A DNA stretch of 34,133 nucleotides from an uncultured Oscillospiraceae bacterium (GTDB taxonomy: Bacteria; Bacillota; Clostridia; Oscillospirales; Ruminococcaceae): the NCBI GenBank assembly GCA_934527255.1, contig CAKTAM010000005.1:1-34133 (forward strand), written 5' to 3'. The notes under the pieces were generated by a model. It was not told the DNA's origin. It did not search any database and saw only the letters and a program-made list of their open reading frames with translations. Numbering within the stretch: position 1 is the stretch's first letter; each line of letters begins with the position of its first letter. Below, in pieces: positions 8,155 through 16,942 of this stretch. Position numbers and translations under genes: made by a program.

Positions 8155-9024
8155 ATGTCGATCATTCGCGTTGAAAACCTGGAATATGTTTATGGGGCGG
8201 GCCTGCCGGATGCGACCAGGGCACTGCACGACGTCAGCTTTTCGGTGGAGGAAGGCGACTTCGTGGGCATCATCGGGCCGACCGGCTGCGGCAAAAGCAC
8301 CCTTATCACGCATTTTAACGGGCTGAACCGGCCGACCTCCGGCAAAATTTATATTGACGGAAAGGATATGTGGGAAAACCCCAAGGCCATCCGGCAGTAT
8401 CGCTTTCAGGTCGGGCTGGTTTTTCAATACCCCGAGTATCAGCTGTTTGAAGAAACGGTGTATAAGGATATTGCCTATGGGCCGACCAATATGGAGCTGA
8501 GCGAGGAGGAGGTGCGCAGTCGGGTGCTGCGCGCGGCCGAGTTCTGCGGGGTGTCTGCCGACTGGCTGCAGCGTTCTCCGTTCGAGCTTTCCGGCGGGCA
8601 GAAGCGCCGCGTGGCCATTGCGGGCGTCATTGCCATGCAGCCGCGAGTGCTGGTGTTGGATGAGCCGGCCGCCGGGCTTGACCCGGAGGGGCGCGACACC
8701 ATTCTCGGGCAGGTCAAGCGCTATCACCGCGAGACCGGCTCCAGCGTGGTGCTGGTCAGCCACTCAATGGAGGATATTGCCAAATACGCCGACAAGGTGC
8801 TGGTGCTGCAAAACGGCACCGTGGCCATGTACGATACCACCGAAAAGGTGTTTTCCCGTGCCGAAGAGCTGATGCAGCTGGGCCTCAGCGTTCCGCAGGT
8901 GACGCAGATATTTCTGCGGCTGCGGCAGCTGGGGGTGGAGATCGACACCGACGTTTACACCGTGCCCTATGCGGTCAAGACCATTTGCAAGGCCCTGCAG
9001 GAAAGGGGGCTGACCCCATGCTGA
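8155..9024 (+). CDS. ecfA2: energy-coupling factor transporter ATP-binding protein EcfA2
   Basis: The second ECF ATPase (289 aa) would pair with EcfA1 and clasp EcfT. It shows Walker A GPTGCGKST (41-49), Q-loop VFQYPEYQLFEETV (the Tyr/Glu-rich form typical of EcfA2), signature LSGGQKRR, Walker B VLVLDEPA and a switch histidine in VSHS. The start is the ATG at 8155, giving MSIIRVENLEYVYG, with AAGGA upstream. An open frame extending left to 8008 lies inside ecfA1 and is not needed. Its last 7 nt overlap the ecfT start. Confidence 0.95.
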   Translation: MSIIRVENLEYVYGAGLPDATRALHDVSFSVEEGDFVGIIGPTGCGKSTLITHFNGLNRPTSGKIYIDGKDMWENPKAIRQYRFQVGLVFQYPEYQLFEETVYKDIAYGPTNMELSEEEVRSRVLRAAEFCGVSADWLQRSPFELSGGQKRRVAIAGVIAMQPRVLVLDEPAAGLDPEGRDTILGQVKRYHRETGSSVVLVSHSMEDIAKYADKVLVLQNGTVAMYDTTEKVFSRAEELMQLGLSVPQVTQIFLRLRQLGVEIDTDVYTVPYAVKTICKALQERGLTPC

Positions 9025-9821
9025 AGGATATCACCATCGGCCAGCATTTCCCGGGCAATTCAGCGGTGCACCGCATGGATCCCCGTATGAAGATCCTGCT
9101 GACGCTGGCATATATCATCGTGCTGTTTACCGTCAGCAATATCAGCGGCATGGTGCTTTCCTTTGTGCTGGTGCTGGGGCTGTACCTGCTGGCGCACATT
9201 CCGCTGCGCATGCTGGCACGCAGCATGAAGCCGCTGCTGTTCATCATTCTGTTTACAGCAGTCCTCAACCTGTTTTTTGCCACGGGAGAGCCGATCTTTC
9301 AGTGGTGGATCTTCAAGCTGACAAGGGAGGGCATTTACTATGCCGTTACCATGGTGCTGCGCATTCTGTGCCTCATCGCCGGTTCCTCCCTGCTGACCTA
9401 TACCACCAGCCCCATCGTGCTGACGGATGCGGTCGAGCGGCTGCTGCGGCCGCTGGCGGTGTTTCATCTGCCGGTGCATGAGCTGGCCATGATGATGACC
9501 ATTGCACTGCGGTTTATTCCGACGCTGATCGAAGAGACCGATAAGATCATGAACGCCCAGAAGGCGCGCGGGGCCGATCTGGATACCGGCGGCCTGCTGC
9601 AGCGCGTCAAGGCGCTGGTGCCGGTGCTGATACCGCTGTTCATCTCCGCTTTTCGACGTGCGGATGAGCTGGCAATGGCAATGGAGTGCCGCTGCTATCA
9701 CGGCGGCGACGGCCGCACCCGCCTCAAGCAGCTGCGGCTGACGCGGCTGGACTATATCAGCGCCGCCGTGTTTTGCGTGCTGATGGCAGCTGTGGCGGCG
9801 ACCCGCTGGCTGCCGTTCTGA
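9018..9821 (+). CDS. ecfT: energy-coupling factor transporter transmembrane protein EcfT
   Basis: EcfT (267 aa) is the membrane scaffold that links the two EcfA ATPases to the substrate-binding S component. Several hydrophobic segments are visible in the N-terminal half (about 27-60, 70-90, 105-127) and one at the C-terminal end. The cytoplasmic coupling helices hold the family motifs QKARGAD and MECRCYHGG; the second is a variant of the usual Ala-Arg-Gly motif. The ATG at 9018 overlaps the ecfA2 stop by 7 nt and has GAAAGGGGG 8 nt upstream. No S-component gene is adjacent, as usual for group II modules that serve many S components. Confidence 0.94.
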   Translation: MLKDITIGQHFPGNSAVHRMDPRMKILLTLAYIIVLFTVSNISGMVLSFVLVLGLYLLAHIPLRMLARSMKPLLFIILFTAVLNLFFATGEPIFQWWIFKLTREGIYYAVTMVLRILCLIAGSSLLTYTTSPIVLTDAVERLLRPLAVFHLPVHELAMMMTIALRFIPTLIEETDKIMNAQKARGADLDTGGLLQRVKALVPVLIPLFISAFRRADELAMAMECRCYHGGDGRTRLKQLRLTRLDYISAAVFCVLMAAVAATRWLPF

Positions 9822-9874
9822 CCGGCGCAGCAATTGAACTTTTGCAGCAAAACAGGAAAAGGGAGGGCGAACCT

Positions 9875-10663
9875 TTGCAGAATTACCTGTTGACCATGGC
9901 GTTCTGCGGAACGTCGTATCACGGCTTTCAGGTGCAGGAAAATGCCCTCAGCGTCTGTACGGTGCTGCAGGATGCCTTGGAAAAGGCGCTGGGCGAGCGG
10001 CCGCAGGTCAAGGGCTGCAGCCGAACGGACAGTGGCGTGCATGCGCTGCATTACTGCGTCAGCTTTTTCAGCAATACGGCCATACCGCCGCGCAAGCTGC
10101 CGCTGGCCATCAACGCGCATCTGCCGCGTGATGTCCGCGTGCTGCAGGTGCAGCCGGTCGCCGATGATTTTCACGCCCGCTACAGTGCCAGGGCAAAGCA
10201 GTATGTTTACCGGGTGCACAACTCGCCGGTCTCCAGCCCGTTTTTTGACGGGCTGTGCTGGCGCGTCGGCCCGCCGCTGGCGCTGCAGCCCATGCAGCAG
10301 GCGGCGCAGGCGGTGGTCGGCATGCATGATTTTGCCAGCTTTATGAGCGGCGGCAGTAAAATCGTTGATACCGTGCGGACGGTGTACCGCTTTACGGTGA
10401 CGCAGCAGGGCGAATGGCTGCTGTTCACCATCTGCGCGGATGGCTATCTTTACAATATGGTACGCATTCTGGTGGGTACGCTGGTGGAGATCGGCGCTGG
10501 CCGCATGTGTGCCGGGCAGATGCCTGCCATTCTGGCAGCGGCCCGGCGCAGCGCCGCAGGCCCAAAGGCCCCGGCTGCCGGGCTGTACCTTGACCGGGTG
10601 TTTTACGACGATGCGGACGGCCTGTGCGGCAGCGAACGGCCGCCGGAGCCCCTGCTGCCGTAG
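9875..10663 (+). CDS. truA: tRNA pseudouridine(38-40) synthase TruA
   Basis: TruA (262 aa) isomerises uridines 38-40 in the anticodon arm of many tRNAs. The catalytic aspartate is in CSRTDSGVHAL. Other family segments are FCGTSYHGFQ near the start, the FHARYSARAKQY region and the VRILVGTLVEIGAG motif near the C terminus. I infer a TTG start at 9875: GGGAGG ends 8 nt upstream and the protein then begins LQNYLLTMAFCGTSYHG. The next in-frame ATG would cut into the first strand, and the extension to 9686 overlaps ecfT in another frame. The ecf-truA order is the common Firmicutes arrangement. Confidence 0.93.
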   Translation: MQNYLLTMAFCGTSYHGFQVQENALSVCTVLQDALEKALGERPQVKGCSRTDSGVHALHYCVSFFSNTAIPPRKLPLAINAHLPRDVRVLQVQPVADDFHARYSARAKQYVYRVHNSPVSSPFFDGLCWRVGPPLALQPMQQAAQAVVGMHDFASFMSGGSKIVDTVRTVYRFTVTQQGEWLLFTICADGYLYNMVRILVGTLVEIGAGRMCAGQMPAILAAARRSAAGPKAPAAGLYLDRVFYDDADGLCGSERPPEPLLP

Positions 10664-10707
10664 CAGGCGGCCCGGTGCACAGAAACGGAAAAAAGGAGGG
10701 CGAGCGG

Positions 10708-11895
10708 GTGAAGGAGCAGGTTTTCAATACGGATCACCTGGAAAAGGTTCGCCGTAAAAGGCGGCGGCGCAAGGTGCGCATTGCGGTCGTGCTGGGTGTG
10801 CTGCTGGCCGGAGCGCTTGTCTGGCTGACGGGCATCGGCAGTTTGTACCTTACCCGCATCGGCAGCGTGCTGGAAACCTGGGAGCTGCGACTGCATCCCG
10901 GCAACGGCTTTCCGGTCGCCCTTACCATGGGCACACAGACCCGTTCGCATGCATTGACGGGCGCGCTGGTGCTGATGGATGACCGGGATGTGTATGTTTA
11001 TTCCGATACCGGTAGCGCGCTGCGCAATTTTCAGCACGGCTACGCCCGACCGGGGCTGGCTGCGGGCAAAACCCGCTTTTGCATCTACAATCAGGGTGGG
11101 CGCGAGCTTCGCATCGAGGGCCGCAGCCAAAGCTACGGTACCCTGAATACGGCAAAGGCCATTCAGTTTGCCGCTATGAGCGCGGGCGGCAATTTTGCCG
11201 TCGTGACGCAAAGCGATACCTATCAGGCGCAGATGACGGTGTATTCCGACAGCATGGATGAGCTGTTTTCCTGGTACTGCGCCAACGAATATCCCACCAT
11301 CGCCGCGTTTTCGCCCTCCGGGCGGGAGGTGGCGGTCGGCTGTGTGACCTCGGGCGGCGGTACGCTGCAGTCGGTGCTGTATCTGGTCAATGCCGACGGC
11401 GAGCGTGCCAGCCTGCGGCGGACGGACAGCCTGATTCTGCAGCTGACATACCGCTCCTCCGGGCAGCTGGCGGTGGCCTATGATGACGCCGTGGTGCTGT
11501 ACGATGCCCGCACGTTGGAAGTGCAGGCCGAATATGCGCTGCCGGGCAGTCTGCTGTGCTGTGATCTTGACGGAGCGAATATCCTGCTGGTACAGGGCAA
11601 TGACAGCATGGGCGCCGGTGTGGAGCTGACGGTGCTTTCCGATGCACTGCAGCCGGTGCGGACGGTGTCGGTGGGCGATATGGTGCGGCAATGCGCCCTG
11701 CAGGATGGCCGTGCCTGGCTGATTGGCAAAAATCAGATTTTCTGTTATACTGTAGAGGAGACCGCCGGGGCGGATACCTCCTTTCAGCCGGAGCACCGGC
11801 CAATTTGTCTTATCCCCGGCGAAAGAAAGCTGCTTTTGCTGACGGCCCGGCAGATCGTTGAAATAACGCTGCCGACCGAACAGCAGTCAGAGTAA
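10708..11895 (+). CDS. DUF5711-like membrane-anchored beta-propeller-type protein
   Basis: This 395-aa protein is of unknown function. A very basic N-terminal stretch (KVRRKRRRRKVR, about 13-24) precedes a single transmembrane helix (about 25-44). The large extracytoplasmic part is rich in beta-strand repeats such as VLMDDRDVYVYSDTG, AVVTQSDTYQAQMTVYS and LAVAYDDAVVLYDARTLEV, resembling WD40/PQQ propellers and the DUF5711 family. The start is a GTG at 10708 with AAGGAGGG 7 nt upstream. A longer frame from 10624 overlaps truA. It lies between truA and a CvpA-family gene and is probably in the same operon, which suggests an envelope or cell-surface role. That role is inference only. Confidence 0.75.
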   Translation: MKEQVFNTDHLEKVRRKRRRRKVRIAVVLGVLLAGALVWLTGIGSLYLTRIGSVLETWELRLHPGNGFPVALTMGTQTRSHALTGALVLMDDRDVYVYSDTGSALRNFQHGYARPGLAAGKTRFCIYNQGGRELRIEGRSQSYGTLNTAKAIQFAAMSAGGNFAVVTQSDTYQAQMTVYSDSMDELFSWYCANEYPTIAAFSPSGREVAVGCVTSGGGTLQSVLYLVNADGERASLRRTDSLILQLTYRSSGQLAVAYDDAVVLYDARTLEVQAEYALPGSLLCCDLDGANILLVQGNDSMGAGVELTVLSDALQPVRTVSVGDMVRQCALQDGRAWLIGKNQIFCYTVEETAGADTSFQPEHRPICLIPGERKLLLLTARQIVEITLPTEQQSE

Positions 11896-11927
11896 AAACG
11901 ACGACCGGACAGGAGGAAATGTTTACC

Positions 11928-12626
11928 ATGAGTGAATTCTTTACAGCGGGCAGAATACTGGATATTCTGCTGCTTTTGCTGCTGGTGGGAATGACCCTGC
12001 ACTATGTCCGCAGCGGGTTTGTGGCAGGCGTGTTGGATTTCTTCGGTACGCTGCTTTCCATCGGCGCGGCCTGGTGGGGCGCAAAAGCCTTTTCTTCCAC
12101 TCTGTTTGAAAAGCTGTTTCGTGACAATCTGGTCACGCGTACGGCAAATGTGCTCAGCAATTCGCAGGGCGTGCTGACGGTCAATGAGATCGTTCACAAG
12201 ATCTCCGGCTTTCTGCCGCAGAATATCATTGATACCTTTCTGGGGCAGCACAACGGCGCGGCCACCTTTGATATGAGCGCCAAGGATGTGGCACAGCGCG
12301 TGGTGGAGGAAGTTATTCAGCCGCTGGTGCTTCCGGTCATTTCACTGCTGGTGTTTTTTGTGGTGTTCATTGTCTGCCGCATCATCATCCGCTTTATTGT
12401 GGCGGCGCTGAAAAATATCAACAAAATTCCGGTGCTGGGCGCCGCCAACAAGGCGTTGGGCGCAGTCTCGGGTTTCCTGGTCGGGCTGCTGTATGCCTTT
12501 CTGGCGGTGTGCGCTGTTTGGGCGCTGGTGATCATCACCGGCGGCGACGTGGCCTTCTTCTCCGAGCAGACGCTGAAGCAAAGCCTTTTCTACGGCCTGT
12601 TTTCGGGCCTGATCCCTTTTTCCTGA
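11928..12626 (+). CDS. CvpA-family integral membrane protein
   Basis: This 232-aa membrane protein of the CvpA (colicin V production) family has no settled biochemical role; in other bacteria the family is linked to envelope integrity. Hydrophobic segments appear at about 9-24, 28-50, 132-160 and 175-202. The amphipathic glycine-rich LGAANKALGAVSGFLVGLLYAF is typical. AGGAGG (11911-11916) is 2 nt from an ATG at 11919 and 11 nt from the ATG at 11928, so the second start is preferred. It follows the DUF5711-like gene by 32 nt. The 90-nt gap before the ClpE-type gene contains an inverted repeat. Confidence 0.85.
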   Translation: MSEFFTAGRILDILLLLLLVGMTLHYVRSGFVAGVLDFFGTLLSIGAAWWGAKAFSSTLFEKLFRDNLVTRTANVLSNSQGVLTVNEIVHKISGFLPQNIIDTFLGQHNGAATFDMSAKDVAQRVVEEVIQPLVLPVISLLVFFVVFIVCRIIIRFIVAALKNINKIPVLGAANKALGAVSGFLVGLLYAFLAVCAVWALVIITGGDVAFFSEQTLKQSLFYGLFSGLIPFS

Positions 12627-12658
12627 AGCGGGCTTGCACGGTAAAAAAGCATTTACGC

Positions 12659-12682
12659 GGTTTTGGGCAGCTGCCTCAAACC
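12659..12682. repeat. imperfect inverted repeat upstream of the ClpE-type gene
   Basis: GGTTT..GGCAG and CTGCC..AAACC form 12-nt arms with two adjacent mismatches. It is a possible operator or leader hairpin. It does not match the CtsR heptad repeat or the HrcA CIRCE element. Confidence 0.35.
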
Positions 12683-12716
12683 GATAATTTCTGAAAAATA
12701 AAGGAGAATTCCTGTT

Positions 12717-15014
12717 TTGATGATGATCTGTTCGCGCTGCAAAAAGCGCCCTGCCGTTGTTTTTGTTCAGCGCAGCGACGGCGGCGAAATCAAAAACCAG
12801 GGCTATTGTCTGTCCTGCGCGCGCGCGCTGAACATTCCTCAGGTCGAAGCGATGATGAAGCAGATGGGCCTGACGGATGAAACGCTGGCCAATATGGATG
12901 CCAAAATGGACGAAATGCTGGCCAACGGCGATATGGAAGAAATGATGAAGTCCATGGGCGGCCTGCTGCCGCTGATGAACAACAACGGCGAAAACGAAGA
13001 GGAAGAGGATTTTTCGGCAGGCGGAAGCCCTGCCATGCCGTTTGTGATGGGCAAGGAAGAGCCGGAGGCAGATGAAAAAGCACCCAAAGGGCGTGCGCCG
13101 CGTGACCGCCGTCATAAATTTCTGGATACCTACTGTGAAAATCTGACCAAGAAAGCGGCGGAGGGCCGTCTGGATCGTGTGGTGGGCCGCGACCGCGAAA
13201 TTTACCGCGCCATTCAGATCCTGTGCCGTCGGCAGAAGAACAATCCCTGTCTGATCGGCGAAGCCGGCGTGGGCAAGACGGCCATTGCCGAGGGTATTGC
13301 GCAGCGCATTGCCGCAGGGCAGGTGCCAGCCCGCCTGCAGAACCGGGAAATATACCTGCTGGATCTGACGGCACTGGTGGCCGGCACACAGTTCCGCGGG
13401 CAGTTCGAGGCGCGTGTCAAGGGCCTCATCAATGAGGTGAGGGCGCTTGGCAACGTCATTTTGTTCATTGACGAGGTGCACAACATCATCGGCGCAGGCG
13501 AAAGCGAAGGCGCCATGAACGCAGGCAACATTCTCAAGCCTGCGCTCTCCCGCGGCGAGCTGCAGGTGATCGGTGCGACCACCTTCACCGAGTACCGCAA
13601 GTATATTGAAAAGGATCAGGCGCTGGAGCGCCGTTTCCAGCCGGTCAAGGTGGAGGAGCCCTCCATTGCAGATACCATTACCATGCTGCAGGGCATCAAA
13701 AGCTACTATGAGCAGCACCATGGGGTCAAGGTCAGCGACGCCGTCGTCCGTCAGACTGTCTCCATGAGCGAACGCTATATCAACGATCGTTTCCTGCCGG
13801 ATAAGGCCATTGATCTGTTGGACGAGGCGTGTGCCTGCTGCAGCCTGCGTCACCCGGAAATTACGGAATATCAGAACGCCGTCCGTCAGCTGGATGAGGT
13901 AAAAGCCCGCATTGAAGCGGCCGAGCAGGAGGAAGAGATCGACTACGAGCAGCTGGCCAACCTAAAATACCAGGAGGCGCGCCAGGAAGAAGCGCTGCCC
14001 GCGCTGCAGGCCGCCGTGGAAAACATTCCCGTGGAGGCGGAGGATCTCTCCCGTGTGATCGAGCTGTGGACGGGCATTCCGGCCCGCAAGGTGCAGGAGA
14101 GCGAGTACCAGAAGATCAACGGGCTGGAAGCGGCGCTGAAAGAAAAGATCATCGGCCAGGACGAGGCAGTCGAGCTGGTGGCCGCGGCCATCAAACGCAG
14201 CCGCGCCGGTATCACCAGCCGCCGCCGCCCGGCCAGCTTCATTTTCGTTGGCCCGACCGGCGTGGGCAAAACCGAGCTGGTCAAGCAGCTGGCAGCCCAG
14301 CTGTTTGATTCGGCCGATCCGCTCATCCGTCTGGATATGAGCGAATTTATGGAAAAATATGCCGTGTCCCGCCTGATTGGTTCGCCGCCGGGCTATGTCG
14401 GGTATGACGAAGCCGGGCAGCTGACGGAAAAGGTGCGCCGCCGCCCCTACAGCGTGGTGCTGTTTGATGAAATTGAAAAGGCGCATCCGGATGTGCTGAA
14501 CATTCTGCTGCAAATTCTGGATGAGGGCCGCATAACGGATGCGCAGGGCCGTACCGTCAATTTTGAAAATACGGTCATCGCCATGACCAGCAACGCGGGC
14601 AGCACCGATAAAACCGGCGAGACCGGCTTTAATAAGACTGTCGAGCAGATGAGCCGCAACAAGGCGCTGCGCGCCCTGAACGATTTTCTGCGGCCGGAGT
14701 TTCTCAGCCGTGTGGATGAGGTCATCTGTTTCAAGCCGCTTGGCCCGGCAGAGCTGCGCCGCATTGCGGCGCTGATGCTGCAGGAATACCGCGCGCCGCT
14801 GCAGGAAAAAGGGCTGGATATGGATTGGACGCAGGCGGCGCTGGATGCTCTGTGCGAAAAAGCGCAGGGCGGCAAGTACGGCGCGCGCGATCTGCGCCGG
14901 GTGATCCGCAAGGAGGTCGAGGATGCCGCCGCTGATCTGATCGTAAGCGGCGAAGCACAGGGCGTTCTGCATGTAGATGCTGCGGAAGGGAAGATCACGG
15001 TTCACTGCGATTAA
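12717..15014 (+). CDS. ATP-dependent Clp protease ATP-binding subunit, ClpE/ClpC type
   Basis: This 765-aa Hsp100 unfoldase feeds substrates to ClpP. The N terminus has a CxxC...CxxC zinc finger (C5, C8, C31, C34), as in ClpE, then an acidic/Met-rich linker (about 45-120), and no Clp_N repeats. NBD1 has Walker A GEAGVGKTA (181-189) and Walker B VILFIDEVH. A short coiled-coil middle domain (about 385-430) precedes NBD2, with Walker A GPTGVGKTE (about 512-520) and VVLFDEIEKAH. The ETGFNK loop fits the ClpP-docking VGF loop, and the C-terminal D2 domain (YGARDLRRVI) is present. AAGGAG (12701-12706) suits a TTG at 12717 (10 nt); ATGs at 12720 and 12723 follow directly, so the exact start is uncertain. 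clpP is not in the window. Confidence 0.92.
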   Translation: MMMICSRCKKRPAVVFVQRSDGGEIKNQGYCLSCARALNIPQVEAMMKQMGLTDETLANMDAKMDEMLANGDMEEMMKSMGGLLPLMNNNGENEEEEDFSAGGSPAMPFVMGKEEPEADEKAPKGRAPRDRRHKFLDTYCENLTKKAAEGRLDRVVGRDREIYRAIQILCRRQKNNPCLIGEAGVGKTAIAEGIAQRIAAGQVPARLQNREIYLLDLTALVAGTQFRGQFEARVKGLINEVRALGNVILFIDEVHNIIGAGESEGAMNAGNILKPALSRGELQVIGATTFTEYRKYIEKDQALERRFQPVKVEEPSIADTITMLQGIKSYYEQHHGVKVSDAVVRQTVSMSERYINDRFLPDKAIDLLDEACACCSLRHPEITEYQNAVRQLDEVKARIEAAEQEEEIDYEQLANLKYQEARQEEALPALQAAVENIPVEAEDLSRVIELWTGIPARKVQESEYQKINGLEAALKEKIIGQDEAVELVAAAIKRSRAGITSRRRPASFIFVGPTGVGKTELVKQLAAQLFDSADPLIRLDMSEFMEKYAVSRLIGSPPGYVGYDEAGQLTEKVRRRPYSVVLFDEIEKAHPDVLNILLQILDEGRITDAQGRTVNFENTVIAMTSNAGSTDKTGETGFNKTVEQMSRNKALRALNDFLRPEFLSRVDEVICFKPLGPAELRRIAALMLQEYRAPLQEKGLDMDWTQAALDALCEKAQGGKYGARDLRRVIRKEVEDAAADLIVSGEAQGVLHVDAAEGKITVHCD

Positions 15015-15069
15015 AAACGGCAGTTCATGATTCCCTTTTCAATCAAAAGTGTATTTCGGCAAAAGATCG

Positions 15070-15095
15070 CGGCCGCCGTCATGGTGCGGCGGCCG
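15070..15095. repeat. GC-rich hairpin downstream of the ClpE-type gene
   Basis: CGGCCGCCG and CGGCGGCCG are perfect 9-nt arms around an 8-nt loop. No T tract follows, so it is not itself a classic terminator. It may help protect or end the transcript together with the terminator at 15118-15157. Confidence 0.5.
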
Positions 15096-15117
15096 TGCCT
15101 TGTGGGGTGCATCGTAC

Positions 15118-15157
15118 AAAAAGAGCTTTCTCTGCGTTTGCAGAGAAAGCTCTTTTT
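15118..15157. terminator. perfect bidirectional terminator between the ClpE-type gene and the glycosidase operon
   Basis: An uninterrupted 18-bp stem (15118-15135 with 15140-15157, loop GTTT) has A/T tracts on both sides. It can end the + strand operon and the convergent - strand operon. A second stem with T tract (AAAAGCTG...CAGCTTTT, 15222-15260) lies between it and the glycosidase stop. Confidence 0.92.
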
Positions 15158-15352
15158 GCTGTATCCGGATGTCGGAGTGTCTGTTTTTGAAGAACGCGGC
15201 AAATGCCGAAAACGCCGTCGGAAAAGCTGCGGGCAAAGCGACGCGGCCCCCACAGCTTTTCAGAAACCGGCCCGGCGCTGCGCTTTTGCAAAGGGAAAAG
15301 GCACAGCGCCGTTTATACGGTCAAAAACGTGCGGCGGAAGCCGGTCGGGGGT

Positions 15353-16888
15353 TCAGCCCTTTTCGCAGGCAGCCTCGCACAGGCAAAGCAGCTGCACGCG
15401 GGCACGCTCCAGGGCGTCCGGGTCGGCTTCAAAATCGCGGAAGCTGCGGGCAATGCTGCGGCTGAGCGCCAGCGCCGCCTCCGGCTGGTGTTTGGCGGCC
15501 ATGGCAAGAAGCTCGTATTCCTCCACACCCTCCAGTGTCGCCAGCGCCCGGTTGGAAAGCTGTACGCTGCCGCGTTCGACATCAGGGTAAACAATATAGC
15601 CGTCGCCCTTAAAGCGGGCGTCAGGCTGCATGCCGTAAAGGGTGGTATCCCACTGGTTGAAGCCCCAATGCAGAAACCCGGTCAGCTGCTGTGCGTAGCA
15701 GGCCCATGACATCAGGCGGGAATAGCGGCTGGGAAGATCAATAAATTTGTTCAGATACCACGGATCCTCCGGGTAGCAGCAGGAATAGCACCAGACCCGC
15801 TTGCCCGCCTTGGCCAGCTTGGCAAAATAGTTGCGGCCCTGTTCAAAAATTTCCAGGCGGGGAACAAACTCGTCGCAGGCGTCCTGCAGCTGCAGGGCAC
15901 TGTCATATTCATCCAGCGGCTCGCCGCAGGGCACCTCAGGTAGGATCTGCCGCACCAGCTCACGGTACCACAGCCAGTTTTCGGTTTCGTGCGGCTCGTC
16001 TGCCAAATGCAGCAGAACGCGGTTCAGATACCCGCTTTCCTCCAGAAATCCGCGCAGCGCGTGCAGCAGGCAGGCGGCATAGGCCTCGCCCTCCGGTGTG
16101 CGCAGGCCATAGGTGACGGCCGTGCCGTTTTCGTCAAAGCCGGGAATGGTCTCCCCTGTCAGCGATTTCAGCGGCGCGGCAATGACCAGACGGCGGAAGC
16201 TGCCCCAATGCATGAAGTGCCCGACGACCTCATGAAAACGGGAAAAATCAAACGTCCAGTCGGTCGTTCCGGTGCGGCGGCCGGTCAGATAGGGGAAAAG
16301 CCCCAGATACAGGTGGTTGACCCGCAGCTGCCGCAGCGTTTGGGCATAAGCCTTCATCAGCTCCCACCAACGGGGCGAGTACATGGCATAGGCTTCGCCA
16401 TAGCGGCACAGCGCGTTGGTCGAGAAAAAGTACTCGTGGTCAAAGGCACCGTCCCGCGGCTCGGGCAGCGTCACTTCATAAATGTGCAGCTGCACCGGTA
16501 CGCAGTATTCCTCATCGTTTACGCCAAGGCGAAGGGTCAGGCTGTAACGCCCCGCAGCAGCGGCGGCGGAGGTGCGCAGCACCAGCCAGATACCCTGCGC
16601 CGTGTGCGCCGCCACCCGGCAGGGGGTAAAGGGCGGCAGACGGTCAGGGTAGGGCACCCCATCGTTGAACACAACGTGCTCCTGCAGATAAAATTCCGCC
16701 TGCACCCCGTCGGGCAGGGCATCCACGCTTACGGAGCGGATAGTAAGCTCCTGTACATCGCGCAGCAGAAGCTGTCCGCTCACCGTACCGTTTTTGGCGG
16801 TATGCAGCAGCAGAACGGCGCTGTCGGTCTCGGCAGGGCGGGCGTTGCGCGCCACGCTCCAGGCGCTGTTTTTACACCAGGTATTCAT
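15353..16888 (-). CDS. DUF4091 / GH123-like glycoside hydrolase
   Basis: This 511-aa protein resembles the DUF4091 family, related to the catalytic domain of GH123 beta-N-acetylgalactosaminidases. A beta-sandwich-like N-terminal half (about 1-140) precedes a TIM-barrel-like domain. The conserved acidic pair appears in LHLADEPHE (D297-E298), the position at which GH123 enzymes place the residues for substrate-assisted catalysis. There is no signal peptide, so it probably acts in the cytoplasm on imported sugars. AAAGGA precedes the ATG. It is the second gene of a two-gene minus-strand operon, 54 nt behind the other TIM-barrel glycosidase. The substrate is unknown, and no transporter is adjacent. 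Confidence 0.8.
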   Translation of the reverse strand: MNTWCKNSAWSVARNARPAETDSAVLLLHTAKNGTVSGQLLLRDVQELTIRSVSVDALPDGVQAEFYLQEHVVFNDGVPYPDRLPPFTPCRVAAHTAQGIWLVLRTSAAAAAGRYSLTLRLGVNDEEYCVPVQLHIYEVTLPEPRDGAFDHEYFFSTNALCRYGEAYAMYSPRWWELMKAYAQTLRQLRVNHLYLGLFPYLTGRRTGTTDWTFDFSRFHEVVGHFMHWGSFRRLVIAAPLKSLTGETIPGFDENGTAVTYGLRTPEGEAYAACLLHALRGFLEESGYLNRVLLHLADEPHETENWLWYRELVRQILPEVPCGEPLDEYDSALQLQDACDEFVPRLEIFEQGRNYFAKLAKAGKRVWCYSCCYPEDPWYLNKFIDLPSRYSRLMSWACYAQQLTGFLHWGFNQWDTTLYGMQPDARFKGDGYIVYPDVERGSVQLSNRALATLEGVEEYELLAMAAKHQPEAALALSRSIARSFRDFEADPDALERARVQLLCLCEAACEKG

Positions 16889-16942
16889 GTGGGTTTCCTT
16901 TCGCTGAAAAGTGGTTTGACTGTTTGAGAAAAAAGGAAAACG

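Noticed and set aside
12659..12716. CtsR or CIRCE operator before the ClpE-type gene
   Set aside because: Neither the tandem GGTCAAA heptads nor the TTAGCACTC-N9-GAGTGCTAA element is present.
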